Below, in pieces: positions 18,244 to 27,965 of a DNA stretch of 64,000 nucleotides. This DNA comes from Polaribacter filamentus (GTDB lineage: Bacteria; Bacteroidota; Bacteroidia; Flavobacteriales; Flavobacteriaceae), in assembly GCF_002943715.1 (NCBI RefSeq), contig NZ_MQUA01000013.1, positions 2,431,501-2,495,500 of the forward strand, in the 5' to 3' direction. The notes beneath the pieces are model-generated. The model did not search any database and was not told the DNA's origin. It saw only the letters and a list, made by a program, of their open reading frames with translations. Position 1 is the stretch's first letter. The number at the start of each line of letters is the position of its first letter. Position numbers and translations under genes: made by a program.

Positions 18244-19470
18244 TTATATAAAATTAAATACTTTTAAAATTCCTTTCGCTCCTAAAAAAATAGAAATTGC
18301 TAAAATTATAAAACCTAAAATATTTTGTGTTTTTGTATTTACAAAATCCCCTAAAATATTTTTCTTATTCATAATCCACAATAAAATTCCGGCAATAACA
18401 GGCAATAGCATACCATTTGCAATTTGAGCAAACTTTATAATTTCAATTGGCTTAATGCCTATGGATGAAAATAAAACACCTAAAAACAAAATAACAATCC
18501 AAACCATTCTAAATGATTTTGATTTCATATTTCCTTTCCAACCTAAACACCCTCTTGCCACATAAGCGGCTGCCAAAGGTGCTGTAATTGCAGATGTAAT
18601 TCCTGCTGCAAATAAACCCAATGCTAAAAAATACTTAGCAAATTCACCATATAAAGGTGCTAATCCTTCTGCTAAATCTGCAGCGTTAGAAATATCTTTA
18701 AACGGAACTGCAGCAGCAGAAACAATAATTGCCATTGAAACCAACCCTCCTAAAATAATAGAAATAATTGTGTCTTTTCTCGCTAGTTTTAAATCTTCAG
18801 TTTTATTCCAACGTTCTTTAACTAAAGAAGCATGTAAAAATAAATTATAGGGCACTACAGTTGTGCCAATTAAACCAATAATAGTTAGCAAACTTTTCTC
18901 TGGGAATCTAGGAATAAGCATCCCTTTTAATAGTTCCAAGACATTTGGCTTTGTAACAATTGCCGTTATTAAAAATGAAACACTCATTACTAAAACTAAA
19001 GTTACTAATGCTTTTTCTAAAAATTTATAATTTCCAATATAGAGCAATATAAATGCGATAACTCCAATAACTAAACTCATTAAATTGATAGATAAACTAT
19101 CAATATTTAAAATTAATTTTCCGAAAATTGTTTCTAATCCTAAAATTGCTCCACTTATATTTCCTGCTTCATAAGAAGCATTTCCTACAACAATTGCTGA
19201 TAAAATTAAAATCGTCACAAACCATTTTAAAAAAGGGATTTTAATTTCTTCTCTGATAACTTCTGATAATCCTTTTTGAGAAATGATTCCTAATCGTGCA
19301 GCCATTTCTTGTAAAACAATGGTTGCAATTATAGAAAGTAACATTGCCCACAATAAATTAAAGCCAAAGTTTACTCCCGCAAGTGTACAAAGAGTAACGG
19401 TTCCTGGACCTATAAAAGCAGCGGCTATTAGAGTTCCTGGACCTATGTTTTGAAATAATTTTTTAATCAT
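18244..19470 (-). CDS. NRAMP-family divalent metal (or related) transporter
   Basis: The 408-residue protein has about 11 membrane segments and the NRAMP layout: N-terminal GPGTLIAAAFIGPGTVTLCT in place of the canonical DPGN metal-binding motif, and ITSAITAPLAAAYVARG later. The Asp-Pro-Gly-Asn signature reads GPGT here, so classical Mn2+/Fe2+ selectivity is doubtful. It sits inside the pxp operon (8-bp overlap with the DUF2891 gene, 1 bp before pxpA). Non-canonical NRAMP relatives next to pxpABC may move another substrate, for example Mg2+ or an organic acid; this is inference. Confidence 0.82.
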   Translation of the reverse strand: MIKKLFQNIGPGTLIAAAFIGPGTVTLCTLAGVNFGFNLLWAMLLSIIATIVLQEMAARLGIISQKGLSEVIREEIKIPFLKWFVTILILSAIVVGNASYEAGNISGAILGLETIFGKLILNIDSLSINLMSLVIGVIAFILLYIGNYKFLEKALVTLVLVMSVSFLITAIVTKPNVLELLKGMLIPRFPEKSLLTIIGLIGTTVVPYNLFLHASLVKERWNKTEDLKLARKDTIISIILGGLVSMAIIVSAAAVPFKDISNAADLAEGLAPLYGEFAKYFLALGLFAAGITSAITAPLAAAYVARGCLGWKGNMKSKSFRMVWIVILFLGVLFSSIGIKPIEIIKFAQIANGMLLPVIAGILLWIMNKKNILGDFVNTKTQNILGFIILAISIFLGAKGILKVFNFI

Positions 19471-20566
19471 TATCTATAGAATTTAATGCATAAATAGCAA
19501 AACTACCCAACCAATGACCACCTTCATAACTATCACCTACAACATTTGGCAATGAATAATTTATGTGTTGATTTGCAATATTTTTTAAATAATTGTATTC
19601 CGGCATGTCCTTAATAATTCTGTTTAATGCCCATGCCCTAGAAAAATTAACACCATCTAAATGAACTAATTTACCATCAGTTCTATCAGAAACCTCCCCA
19701 ACAGGAAATTTAAAATTTTCATCTTTTAATTGTGGTAAAAAATTTTCAAACCAATTTTTAAATTCACTTTTCATTAAAACTCGTTTCATAATTGCTGCCT
19801 CTTGCAAGCAAGGTGATAAAAAATCATATCCACTTGGCTCCCAAGAAAGTGGGCAACCTTGATCCTTTAAGTAAAATTCTTTAGCTCTTTTTTCTATTAA
19901 ATTTCTTAACTTATTATCACCAACGGTATTTGCATAATCCCAAGCAAAAGTTAATCCAAAAGCGGTATTGGTATGCTCTCCTACTCTAATTGGATATTTT
20001 AATTTTGGTAAAAAATCTGCATATTTTTGAACCATTAAATCTGTTAAAGGCTGTAAGTTTTTTTCTAGTTGACGTGCTGTTTCATTATCCCAAGTATGTA
20101 ATTCTTCAGCTAATTTTAATAACCAAGCCCAGCCATAAGTACGCTCGTAACTTTTATTATATTTTTCGAAAAAATAAGCTACTTCTTTTTCTATATTTTC
20201 TTTAGATATATTTTTTAATAATTTCTGTTTAATTTCTGAAGCTTCTTTTAAATCTGGAAATTGTTTTAATAAAGAAACCAAACTCCAATGACCATGAACT
20301 GAAGAATGCCAATCAAAACAACCATAAAAAGCTGGATGTAATTCTTTTGGGGATTTTAAATCTTCATTTCCCCCAATAGTTTGATTTAATTTATTAGGAT
20401 ATTCTACATTAATACAATGTATTGGCAATGAAGCTAATCTTGATGCTTCTTCTATATGTAAAGTAGGAGAAGAAACCTTTTTTAATACTTTATTCAAATT
20501 CTCTTTTTCAGAAAATTTACAATTTACAAATAGTATTATAAAAAGAAATAAAACGATATTTTTCAT
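19463..20566 (-). CDS. DUF2891 family lipoprotein
   Basis: The 367-residue product begins with a lipoprotein signal (LFLFIILFVNC, Cys16), so it is exported. The mature part matches DUF2891: LHPAFYGCFDWHSSVHGHW, ERTYGWAWLLKLAEELH, GEHTNTAFGLTFAWDYA and PSGYDFLSPCLQEA, rich in Trp and His, as in an alpha/alpha-toroid hydrolase-like fold. Function unknown. First gene of the operon with the NRAMP transporter and pxpABC, overlapping the transporter by 8 bp. This hints that it acts outside the cell on a compound whose product is imported. Confidence 0.9.
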   Translation of the reverse strand: MKNIVLFLFIILFVNCKFSEKENLNKVLKKVSSPTLHIEEASRLASLPIHCINVEYPNKLNQTIGGNEDLKSPKELHPAFYGCFDWHSSVHGHWSLVSLLKQFPDLKEASEIKQKLLKNISKENIEKEVAYFFEKYNKSYERTYGWAWLLKLAEELHTWDNETARQLEKNLQPLTDLMVQKYADFLPKLKYPIRVGEHTNTAFGLTFAWDYANTVGDNKLRNLIEKRAKEFYLKDQGCPLSWEPSGYDFLSPCLQEAAIMKRVLMKSEFKNWFENFLPQLKDENFKFPVGEVSDRTDGKLVHLDGVNFSRAWALNRIIKDMPEYNYLKNIANQHINYSLPNVVGDSYEGGHWLGSFAIYALNSIDND

Positions 20567-20858
20567 ATTAATAAATATTAATCACCTATTTTATATTCTG
20601 ATTTAAGCTTTAAAAAAACATGTATTTCACTAAAAATCAGTAAATTAATTTATAATAAATGCCTTAATAGAAAATTACATACGTATTACCAGTTCCATAA
20701 ATTAGTGGATAAAACAACCTCACAGTCATTTCCTACAAAACAATAATATCAATAATATCAGAAACATTACCCATAACAGATTGAGTTCAAAATTTCCACC
20801 AGTTAAGAGAATAAAGAATTACCGCATTTGAAACTACCAAAAGTTTCTAAACAATTTT

Positions 20859-22148
20859 TTAATCATCTAAATAATCAAGTGTTAAGGCTGTCATTGTTTT
20901 TACACCTAAAATAAAACCGCTTTCATCCAAAATAAAATCTGGAGTATGATGCCCTGCTGCGTCCTCTGGTTTTACATTTAAAGTTTTTCCTCCTAAAAAG
21001 AAATACATTCCGGGAATTTTTTGTTGATAAAAAGAAAAATCTTCTGCGCCAGTTGTAGCACTAATTTTAATCACCTTTTCAGCTCCTGCAATTCGCTGTA
21101 AAGTAGGCAACATCTTTTCTGTTAATTTAATATGGTTATAGGTAATTGGAAGTCCTTTCGAAATTTCTATAGTTGCTTCTGCCCGATGCACTTTTGCAAT
21201 GGCTGGCACCATTTCTTGCATCCGTTTATTAATGAATTTTTGCATGTCATAGTCTAAAGTTCTTATCGTTCCAATTAATTTTGCGCTTTCCGGAATAATA
21301 TTAGATCTTATTCCTGCATTTATCACACCTACAGTAATAACAGCACCTTCTTTCGTTAATTCTGCTTCCCTACTAATTATGGTTTGCAGTCCTTGAATAA
21401 TACTTGCAGCTGTTAATATAGGATCTACACTTGTCCAAGGTCTAGAGCCATGAGCTTGTTTACCTTTTATATTAACCTCAAAAGTTTGAGATGCCGCCAT
21501 GATTCCACCCGTTTTATATTTTAGAGTTCCTACATCGGTTCCCGAATTAATATGTAGTCCAAAAATTGCATCTACTTCTGGATTCTTTAAGACATTTTCT
21601 TTCACCATTAATTCTGCACCACCTTCTTCACCTTTTGGAGCGCCTTCTTCAGCCGGCTGAAAAATAAATTTAACAGTTCCTCTAATTTCGCTTTTCATTT
21701 TAGAGAGTACCTCGTCAGTTCCCATTAAAATAGCAACGTGAGAATCGTGACCACACGCATGCATTACGCCCGTTTTTTTACCATTATACTCAGAAGTTAC
21801 TAAAGATTTAAAAGGTAAATCATTTCTTTCTGTAACTGGCAATGCATCCATATCTGCTCTTAACGCCACTACTTTTCCAGGTAAATCTCCTTTTAATAGA
21901 CCAACGACTCCCGTTTTCGCAACACCTTCTTGTACTTCTATTCCTAATTTTTTTAAATGTTTAACAATGTATTTTGCCGTATTAAACTCTCTATTGGATA
22001 GTTCTGGATTTTCATGTAAATGTCTTCTCCACTCTATCACTTTAGACTCTACTTCTTTTGATAATTTACTTATTTTCAAGTCATTTGTCTGTGAGAAAGA
22101 ATTGAAAACACATCCGAATAATAAAAATACTGATACTACAATTTTCAT
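20859..22148 (-). CDS. M20-family amidohydrolase, secreted
   Basis: The 429-residue product has a signal peptide (cleavage after NSFSQ near residue 20). The M20D catalytic core follows: ALRADMDALPV (metal-ligand Asp region), MHACGHDSHVAILMG (His/Asp), FIFQPAEEGAPKGEEGGA (Glu-Glu), and ATTGAEDFSFY near the C-terminus. Relatives include N-acyl-amino-acid amidohydrolases, hippurate hydrolases and IAA-amino-acid hydrolases, so it probably deacylates an N-acyl amino acid in the periplasm. Monocistronic. The 292-bp gap downstream (20567-20858) shows nothing convincing. Confidence 0.9.
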   Translation of the reverse strand: MKIVVSVFLLFGCVFNSFSQTNDLKISKLSKEVESKVIEWRRHLHENPELSNREFNTAKYIVKHLKKLGIEVQEGVAKTGVVGLLKGDLPGKVVALRADMDALPVTERNDLPFKSLVTSEYNGKKTGVMHACGHDSHVAILMGTDEVLSKMKSEIRGTVKFIFQPAEEGAPKGEEGGAELMVKENVLKNPEVDAIFGLHINSGTDVGTLKYKTGGIMAASQTFEVNIKGKQAHGSRPWTSVDPILTAASIIQGLQTIISREAELTKEGAVITVGVINAGIRSNIIPESAKLIGTIRTLDYDMQKFINKRMQEMVPAIAKVHRAEATIEISKGLPITYNHIKLTEKMLPTLQRIAGAEKVIKISATTGAEDFSFYQQKIPGMYFFLGGKTLNVKPEDAAGHHTPDFILDESGFILGVKTMTALTLDYLDD

Positions 22149-22346
22149 GTTTTAGTTCGTTTTGGTCGTTCTAAATAAGGAATAACTATTTTACTTTTAT
22201 TACCCTAAATTATTATTTTTTAAATATAAGATTTTTAAATCTAAAAAATATTTATAATTTATATTTGCCTTAAAGTTACTACTCAAAATCATCATTACCA
22301 AAAAACTAAAAAGCTACTGTTATTTTCAAGTAAATAATAGGACAAA

Positions 22347-22384
22347 AAAAGTCGTCTAAAAAATTTCTTTTTTAGACGACTTTT
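22347..22384 (-). terminator. Terminator of pckA
   Basis: AAAAGTCGTCTAAAAAA pairs with TTTTTTAGACGACTTTT over about 17 bp around a 4-5 base loop, immediately past the pckA stop on the minus strand. Confidence 0.9.
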
Positions 22385-22411
22385 CATAAAAATAAAAAAA
22401 CTTATAATTCC

Positions 22412-24016
22412 TTAAAGGGCATATCGTTGAGGACCTCCTCTGCGAATTTCTTCGTTTGCAAATTCTTCAAATTGTTTAAAATTCACTCTAAATGCATTTG
22501 ATAATTGAAAAGCAGCTTTGTAATAAGCCTCATCATCATTCCAAGTAGACCTCGGACTTAATAAGTCTGAAGGAACTCCAGGGCAAGATCTTGGCTGCGC
22601 AACTCCAAATACAGAATGAATATGATAATCTTCATACTTATAATCTCCCAAATGGCCATTTAACACTGCCGTAATCATTGCTCTGGTATATTTTAACGAC
22701 ATTCTTTTTCCGACGCCATATTGACCACCAGACCAGCCGGTATTCACCAACCAAACATTTACATCTGCATCTTTCATTTTTTTGCTTAACATTTCTGCAT
22801 ATCTCGCAGGATGTAAAGGCATAAAAGGTGCGCCAAAACATGCTGAAAAATTTGGTACGGGCTCTGTAACGCCCGCTTCTGTACCTGCAACTTTTGCCGT
22901 ATACCCAGAAATAAAATGATACGCAGCTTGACTTGGTGTTAATTTAGAAATTGGAGGCAAAACGCCAAAAGCATCCGCAGTTAAAAAGAAAATATTTTTA
23001 GGATTTTTTCCCGTTGATGGCTGCTGAATATTATCTATATGATAAATTGGGTAACTTACTCTTGTATTTGGCGTAATTGAAGTATCCTCAAAATCGATAA
23101 CTCCATCTTTATCCATTACTACATTTTCTAAAATCGCTCCTTTTTTTATAGCAGCATAAATTTCTGGTTCTTGTTCTTGCGATAAATTTATAACTTTTGC
23201 ATAACATCCACCTTCAAAATTAAAAACGGTGTTCTCTTCTGTCCAACCGTGTTCATCATCACCAATTAAACTTCTGTTTGGATCTGTAGATAACGTAGTT
23301 TTTCCAGTACCTGATAATCCGAAGAAAACAGCAGTATCGCCGTCTTTACCAACGTTTGCAGAACAGTGCATTGGCAACGTATTTTTATACATTGGAAGGA
23401 TAAAATTTAATGCAGAAAAAATTCCTTTTTTAATCTCTCCTGTGTATCCTGTGCCACCAATTAAGGCAATTTTTTTAGTAAAATTTAAAATTGCAAAATT
23501 ATGCTGACGAGTTCCATCTAATACTGGATCCGCCATAAAACCTGGCGCATTAATTACCGTCCATTCTGGAGAAAAATCTTTTAACTCCTCTGCAGTTGGT
23601 CGTAAAAACATGTTATAAGCAAACATATTACTCCACGGATATTCGTTTACAACTCGTATATTTAACTTGTATTTTTCATCCGCGCAAGCATAACAATCCC
23701 TTACGAATATTTCTTTTTCAGATAAATAGTCAACTACTTTATCATAAAGTCTGTCAAATTTATCTTCTTCAAAAGGTAAATTTATCTTGCTCCACCAAAC
23801 TTCATTGGCAGTAACAGCATCTTTTACAATAAAACGATCTAATGGCGAACGTCCTGTAAACTCTCCCGTATTAACAGCAATTGCCCCTAAAGAAGATACG
23901 ACTCCTTGATCTTTTTTAATGATTTCATCGTGTAATTCGCTAGAAGTTAACTGATAACGAATTGTTGCATTTTTAATTCCTAGACTATTTAACGAAATGG
24001 ATTTCGTATCTATCAT
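22412..24016 (-). CDS. pckA: Phosphoenolpyruvate carboxykinase (ATP)
   Basis: The 534-residue enzyme converts oxaloacetate and ATP to phosphoenolpyruvate, the entry step of gluconeogenesis. The P-loop GLSGTGKTTLSTD is at residues 233-245, and the family-specific TGRSPLDRFIVKD near 54-66 and IGDDEHGWTEENTVFNFEGGC after the P-loop are intact. The ATP-using class is clear from the length and motifs (the GTP class is about 600 aa). Monocistronic with a strong terminator. Confidence 0.97.
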   Translation of the reverse strand: MIDTKSISLNSLGIKNATIRYQLTSSELHDEIIKKDQGVVSSLGAIAVNTGEFTGRSPLDRFIVKDAVTANEVWWSKINLPFEEDKFDRLYDKVVDYLSEKEIFVRDCYACADEKYKLNIRVVNEYPWSNMFAYNMFLRPTAEELKDFSPEWTVINAPGFMADPVLDGTRQHNFAILNFTKKIALIGGTGYTGEIKKGIFSALNFILPMYKNTLPMHCSANVGKDGDTAVFFGLSGTGKTTLSTDPNRSLIGDDEHGWTEENTVFNFEGGCYAKVINLSQEQEPEIYAAIKKGAILENVVMDKDGVIDFEDTSITPNTRVSYPIYHIDNIQQPSTGKNPKNIFFLTADAFGVLPPISKLTPSQAAYHFISGYTAKVAGTEAGVTEPVPNFSACFGAPFMPLHPARYAEMLSKKMKDADVNVWLVNTGWSGGQYGVGKRMSLKYTRAMITAVLNGHLGDYKYEDYHIHSVFGVAQPRSCPGVPSDLLSPRSTWNDDEAYYKAAFQLSNAFRVNFKQFEEFANEEIRRGGPQRYAL

Positions 24017-24096
24017 GTCAATATATTTTGTGTTTTATTAAAGAACAAAATTAAACAATATTTTAAAATAGGAATCTTTTTATATGAAAATTATTA

Positions 24097-24483
24097 TTAT
24101 TTCACGTGTTCTCTAATTTTCTTTACGAATATCATAATCATTGACAACCATCCAATTATAAAAAATAAGCCTCCTAAAGGTGTTATAAACCAAATTGATT
24201 TTGCTGTAATTGATGTTAATTGAATTGCATAAATAGAGCAGGAAAAGAAAAGAATCCCTAAAAAGAAAAGATAACTAATTCTATTTTTTTGCTTTGCAGT
24301 AAAGCCCTCAAAAGTATTTACAAATAACAACACAAGTACATGATACATTTGATACCTAACCGCCGTTTCAAAACTCAATAATTGATCTAATGTTAATAAT
24401 TCTTTCAATGCATGCGAACCAAAAGCGCCTAAAACAATGGCAAACATTCCTAAAAAACTGGTAATAACTAAATTTTTAAACAT
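24097..24483 (-). CDS. DUF423 family membrane protein
   Basis: The 128-residue protein has four membrane segments and the DUF423 signature GAFGSHALKE near residues 20-29, with FETAVRYQMYHVLVLL following. Role unknown, conserved widely in bacteria. It precedes pckA by 80 bp in the same direction and could be co-transcribed. Confidence 0.88.
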   Translation of the reverse strand: MFKNLVITSFLGMFAIVLGAFGSHALKELLTLDQLLSFETAVRYQMYHVLVLLFVNTFEGFTAKQKNRISYLFFLGILFFSCSIYAIQLTSITAKSIWFITPLGGLFFIIGWLSMIMIFVKKIREHVK

Positions 24484-24595
24484 TAATTTTATCTGTAAGT
24501 TTACATCAAAGAGATTTCAAAATAAGTTTTTGAAGATTATAGAATTAGAAAAATTTAATAATCAATAAAAATGTGCTTTGATTAAATAGGTGTTT

Positions 24596-25492
24596 TTATT
24601 TTTTTCTATCTACTTGACTAGAAAATGTGCTTTCAAATATTTTGTCTGCGCTAGAAGCTTCAAAACCTTCTCTTCTATGCTCTCTTTTAATTTTTTTTAT
24701 TGGTAGATTTTTAAATTCCGGAAGTATTTTTCTTTCTGCAAACTCTACATAACTCCCAGCTATTGGATGTTTGTCTCCATCTGAAAATATAGCTTCAACT
24801 ACTTGTGAAATTGTTGAACTTTGCAAAAGTAAACCATCACTACTTGTTTTTATAAAACCACCAGCATCACTTAATTCTACACCAATACTATTAACAAACG
24901 TATTAAACTGGACCAATGAATTGTATCCTTCTGGCAATCCATCAACAGTAATTGTGTAATGATTTAAGTAATATCTATTATAAATAACCCAAGCTGCATA
25001 TTCACTCTCTTCTTTTAATGTGCAGTAATCCTCCCAAGTTGGTACTCGCCATAAAGCAGCATGTAAATACGCATCTATTTCGTTAGATTTATTTAAATTT
25101 AAAGCATCAACTGGATCAGAATTTACTTCATTCGTATAAGATTTAATAATATTTTGAATATTTTCTGAAAAACTTGAAACATTAAGTTCACTAATAAAAA
25201 TTCTTGGATATTTATTATTTAATGGCTTATACCAGCGTGCATTTAGTTTCTTTTTTTCAAAGAGGTATCTATCTTCCGCAGTATAACCAAAGTGTAAAAA
25301 TATTTTTTCAAAAGAAGCAATACCTAAATTAGTAACTCCCATTGTACGAAAGGCAATATGATCATTCTCAATATCCTCCTGATTTTCAATTAAATGATTT
25401 ATAATTAAAGCATTTGTAATTTTTGATACATCAGGAACTCGTTCTTTATAACGATCCATTAATCCCTTTAAAACTTCATCTAAAACTTTCAT
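24596..25492 (-). CDS. DUF1338 protein, likely 2-oxoadipate dioxygenase/decarboxylase
   Basis: The 298-residue protein belongs to the DUF1338 family (HglS/YdcJ). Characterised members are Fe(II) enzymes turning 2-oxoadipate into 2-hydroxyglutarate in D-lysine breakdown. Candidate metal ligands at expected spacing are His45 (NDHIAFRT), His178 (LNHYTITVDG) and Glu250 (SYVEFAERK). It is shorter than HglS (about 450 aa), as in the short subfamily of Bacteroidota. It is divergent from a saccharopine-dehydrogenase-like gene 169 bp away, which supports a lysine-degradation role. That pathway link is inference. Confidence 0.85.
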   Translation of the reverse strand: MKVLDEVLKGLMDRYKERVPDVSKITNALIINHLIENQEDIENDHIAFRTMGVTNLGIASFEKIFLHFGYTAEDRYLFEKKKLNARWYKPLNNKYPRIFISELNVSSFSENIQNIIKSYTNEVNSDPVDALNLNKSNEIDAYLHAALWRVPTWEDYCTLKEESEYAAWVIYNRYYLNHYTITVDGLPEGYNSLVQFNTFVNSIGVELSDAGGFIKTSSDGLLLQSSTISQVVEAIFSDGDKHPIAGSYVEFAERKILPEFKNLPIKKIKREHRREGFEASSADKIFESTFSSQVDRKK

Positions 25493-25661
25493 TACTCCTA
25501 ATTTTTAATAATTTGTTTTAAATCTACAACAAACTAAATACATTAAAAATATATTATCTCAAAACTCTTTAAGTGCAGTTTAATTTTAAACAAATATATG
25601 ATTATATGTTTAATTTATAACTAAAATTAATATATTCGTGGTGAAATAAAAAACAATTTTT

Positions 25662-27032
25662 ATGAAAAACATATTGATTATTGGCGCAGGAAAATCGAGT
25701 TCTTCTTTAATAAAATATTTATTAGATAAATCTGATGAAGAAAACTTACAACTAACTATTGCTGATATTTCTACAGAAAACGCACTAAAATTACTAAATA
25801 ATCACATAAATGGTGCAGCTATTAGCTTAGATATTTTTGACGAAAAGCAGCGTGAACAAGAAATCAAAAAATCAAATATCGTAATTTCTATGTTACCTGC
25901 TAGTTTTCATATTGAAGTTGCCAAGGATTGTATCAAATTTAATAAGCATATGGTTACTGCTTCTTACATCTCCGAAGAAATGAGAACATTGGACGCAGCT
26001 GCCAAAGAAAAAGGATTAGTTTTTATGAATGAAATTGGTTTAGACCCAGGTTTAGATCATATGAGTGCCATGAAAATTATTGACAGAATTAGAGAAAAAG
26101 GCGCAAAAATGCTTTTGTTTGAATCTTTTTGTGGAGGCTTAGTGGCTCCTGAAAGTGATAATAATTTATGGAATTATAAATTTACTTGGAATCCTAGAAA
26201 TGTTGTTTTGGCAGGTCAAGGAGGCGCGGCAATGTTTAAACAAGAAGGCACTTACAAGTACATTCCCTACCATAAATTATTTAGAAGAACCGAGTTTCTA
26301 AACGTTCGCGGAACTGGTAAATTTGAAGCGTATGCAAACAGAGATTCTTTAAAATATAGAACTATTTATGGTCTAGATAATATACCAACCATGTATAGAG
26401 GTACCATTAGAAAAGTTGGTTTTTCTAGAGCTTGGAATATTTTTGTGCAATTAGGAATGACGGATGATTCATACATCATCGAAGATTCCGAAAACATGAG
26501 TTACCGTGATTTTGTAAACTTATTTTTAGCATATTCTCCATCGGATTCTGTTGAATTGAAACTGAGATCTTATTTAAAAATTGATCAAGATGATATTATG
26601 TGGGAAAAATTAGTTGAGCTAGACCTTTTTAATCCGGAGAAAAAAATTAACCTTGTAAATGCAACTCCGGCTAAAATGCTTCAAAAGATTTTAGAAGATT
26701 CTTGGACTCTTCAAGAATATGATAAGGATATGATAGTAATGCAGCATTTGTTTGGTTACGAAATGAATGGCAAAAAGTATCAAATTGAGAGTAGTTTAAC
26801 TGTTTTAGGCGAAAACCAAACCTATACAGCCATGGCGAAAACCGTTGGTTTACCTGTTGCAATTGCAGCCTTAAAGATTTTAAAAGGAGAAATAAAAAAA
26901 CCAGGAGTTCAATTGCCAATATCAAAAGAAGTATATGAACCAATTTTGAAAGAACTAGAAAATTACGGAGTTCAATTTACTGAAAGAGACGTCGAGTATT
27001 TAGGTTACAATCCGCATAATGTAGTTGGGTAA
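25662..27032 (+). CDS. Saccharopine dehydrogenase family protein
   Basis: The 456-residue protein has an N-terminal Rossmann NAD(P) motif (ILIIGAGKSSSSLIKYLL) and the saccharopine-reductase core (FMNEIGLDPGLDHMSAMKII, then SFCGGLVAPESDNNLWNYKF). The fold matches LYS9-type saccharopine reductase. It would interconvert saccharopine and aminoadipate semialdehyde plus glutamate; direction cannot be read. The divergent DUF1338 gene suggests lysine catabolism rather than synthesis. A weak promoter box TATATTCG lies at 25631-25638. Confidence 0.88.
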   Translation: MKNILIIGAGKSSSSLIKYLLDKSDEENLQLTIADISTENALKLLNNHINGAAISLDIFDEKQREQEIKKSNIVISMLPASFHIEVAKDCIKFNKHMVTASYISEEMRTLDAAAKEKGLVFMNEIGLDPGLDHMSAMKIIDRIREKGAKMLLFESFCGGLVAPESDNNLWNYKFTWNPRNVVLAGQGGAAMFKQEGTYKYIPYHKLFRRTEFLNVRGTGKFEAYANRDSLKYRTIYGLDNIPTMYRGTIRKVGFSRAWNIFVQLGMTDDSYIIEDSENMSYRDFVNLFLAYSPSDSVELKLRSYLKIDQDDIMWEKLVELDLFNPEKKINLVNATPAKMLQKILEDSWTLQEYDKDMIVMQHLFGYEMNGKKYQIESSLTVLGENQTYTAMAKTVGLPVAIAALKILKGEIKKPGVQLPISKEVYEPILKELENYGVQFTERDVEYLGYNPHNVVG

Positions 27033-27138
27033 ACTATGTGTTAAGCAGAGATTCATAGCAGTTTTTCTTAGAGATACATAGATATGCTTTTCTTTGTGTG
27101 CGTTGCCAAAATACTTTGCGAACTTCAAGGTTCATTAT
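27033..27138. repeat. Relic of a dispersed CTTTGTG/AGAGATTC-type intergenic repeat
   Basis: The gap holds GCAGAGATTCATAGCAG, AGAGATACATAGATATG, CTTTGTGTGCGTTGCC and ACTTTGCG. This is the style of quasi-palindromic 'cacagagattcacagag / ctttgtgttctctgtg' repeats that I remember from flavobacterial intergenic DNA. No second copy is in the window, so the assignment is from memory. Confidence 0.35.
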
Positions 27139-27858
27139 TTACATTTTCAAGTAATAATCTTTCGTTAAATTCATATATTCTTTTGTGTATTTATGACGTT
27201 CAATTTCTATAATTAAATGTTCTTTTTTTATTTCTAATAAATGGAAAGAAAACTCCAATAAACTTCTTTTTATTTCTGATGTTGCATTTCCTTGAACATG
27301 ACAAACTCTATTTAAAAATAAACCCTTCGTTTTTGCTGAATTGATGAAATTTTCTTCTTCTTTAAAAGGGATAATCAATGCAAACATACCATCCGAAGAA
27401 AGTATTTTCACCACTCCAGAAACTAATTCTTCAAAAGATAATGAAGATGTAAATCTGGCTTTATTTCTTGCTGCATCGTCAGATTCAAACTCATCCGTAT
27501 AAAATGGCGGATTAGTAACAATTAAATCGTAAGTTTCTTCTTCCTCAGCAATTTCATCAGCAAATTCTTTAAAAGTAGTATTGTAACAATACAAACGATC
27601 TCCCCAGTCTGATTGTTCAAAATTTTCTACCGTTTGTTCATAGGCATTTTCGTCAATCTCCACAGCATCGATATTCATTGCATCAGCTCGTTGCGCCAAC
27701 ATTAAAGAAATAATTCCTGTACCAGAACCAATATCTAAAATAGTGTCGGGATATTTTTCAACAGAACACCAAGCACCAAGTAAAACGCCATCAGTACCAA
27801 TTTTCATGGCTGTTTTATCTTGATGAATTGTAAATTCTTTAAATTTGAATGGTTTCAT
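27139..27858 (-). CDS. tRNA1(Val) (adenine37-N6)-methyltransferase-like
   Basis: The 239-residue SAM-dependent methyltransferase has motif I in ILDIGSGTGIISLMLAQR (residues about 41-58), an acidic ribose-binding residue in DAVEIDENA, and the N6-adenine catalytic motif NPPFYTDEF. Overall order and the N-terminal FKFKEFTIHQDKTAMKIGTDG match TrmN6/YfiC, which methylates A37 of tRNA-Val. Functional identity is by family. Convergent with the saccharopine-type gene. Confidence 0.9.
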   Translation of the reverse strand: MKPFKFKEFTIHQDKTAMKIGTDGVLLGAWCSVEKYPDTILDIGSGTGIISLMLAQRADAMNIDAVEIDENAYEQTVENFEQSDWGDRLYCYNTTFKEFADEIAEEEETYDLIVTNPPFYTDEFESDDAARNKARFTSSLSFEELVSGVVKILSSDGMFALIIPFKEEENFINSAKTKGLFLNRVCHVQGNATSEIKRSLLEFSFHLLEIKKEHLIIEIERHKYTKEYMNLTKDYYLKM

Positions 27859-27965
27859 AGTTTTGAATATTCTGCATTATTTCCAAGTAAAAAGGGTATT
27901 TCCGACGGATAATTCTTTAAGGAATTCTATTTTAACGAACTTTGTTGGAGTGCAAAGATAATATT

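Noticed and set aside
20567..20858. Coding remnant between the DUF2891 and M20 genes
   Set aside because: Short protein-like stretches appear in several minus-strand frames, but none resembles a family, and stops are frequent.
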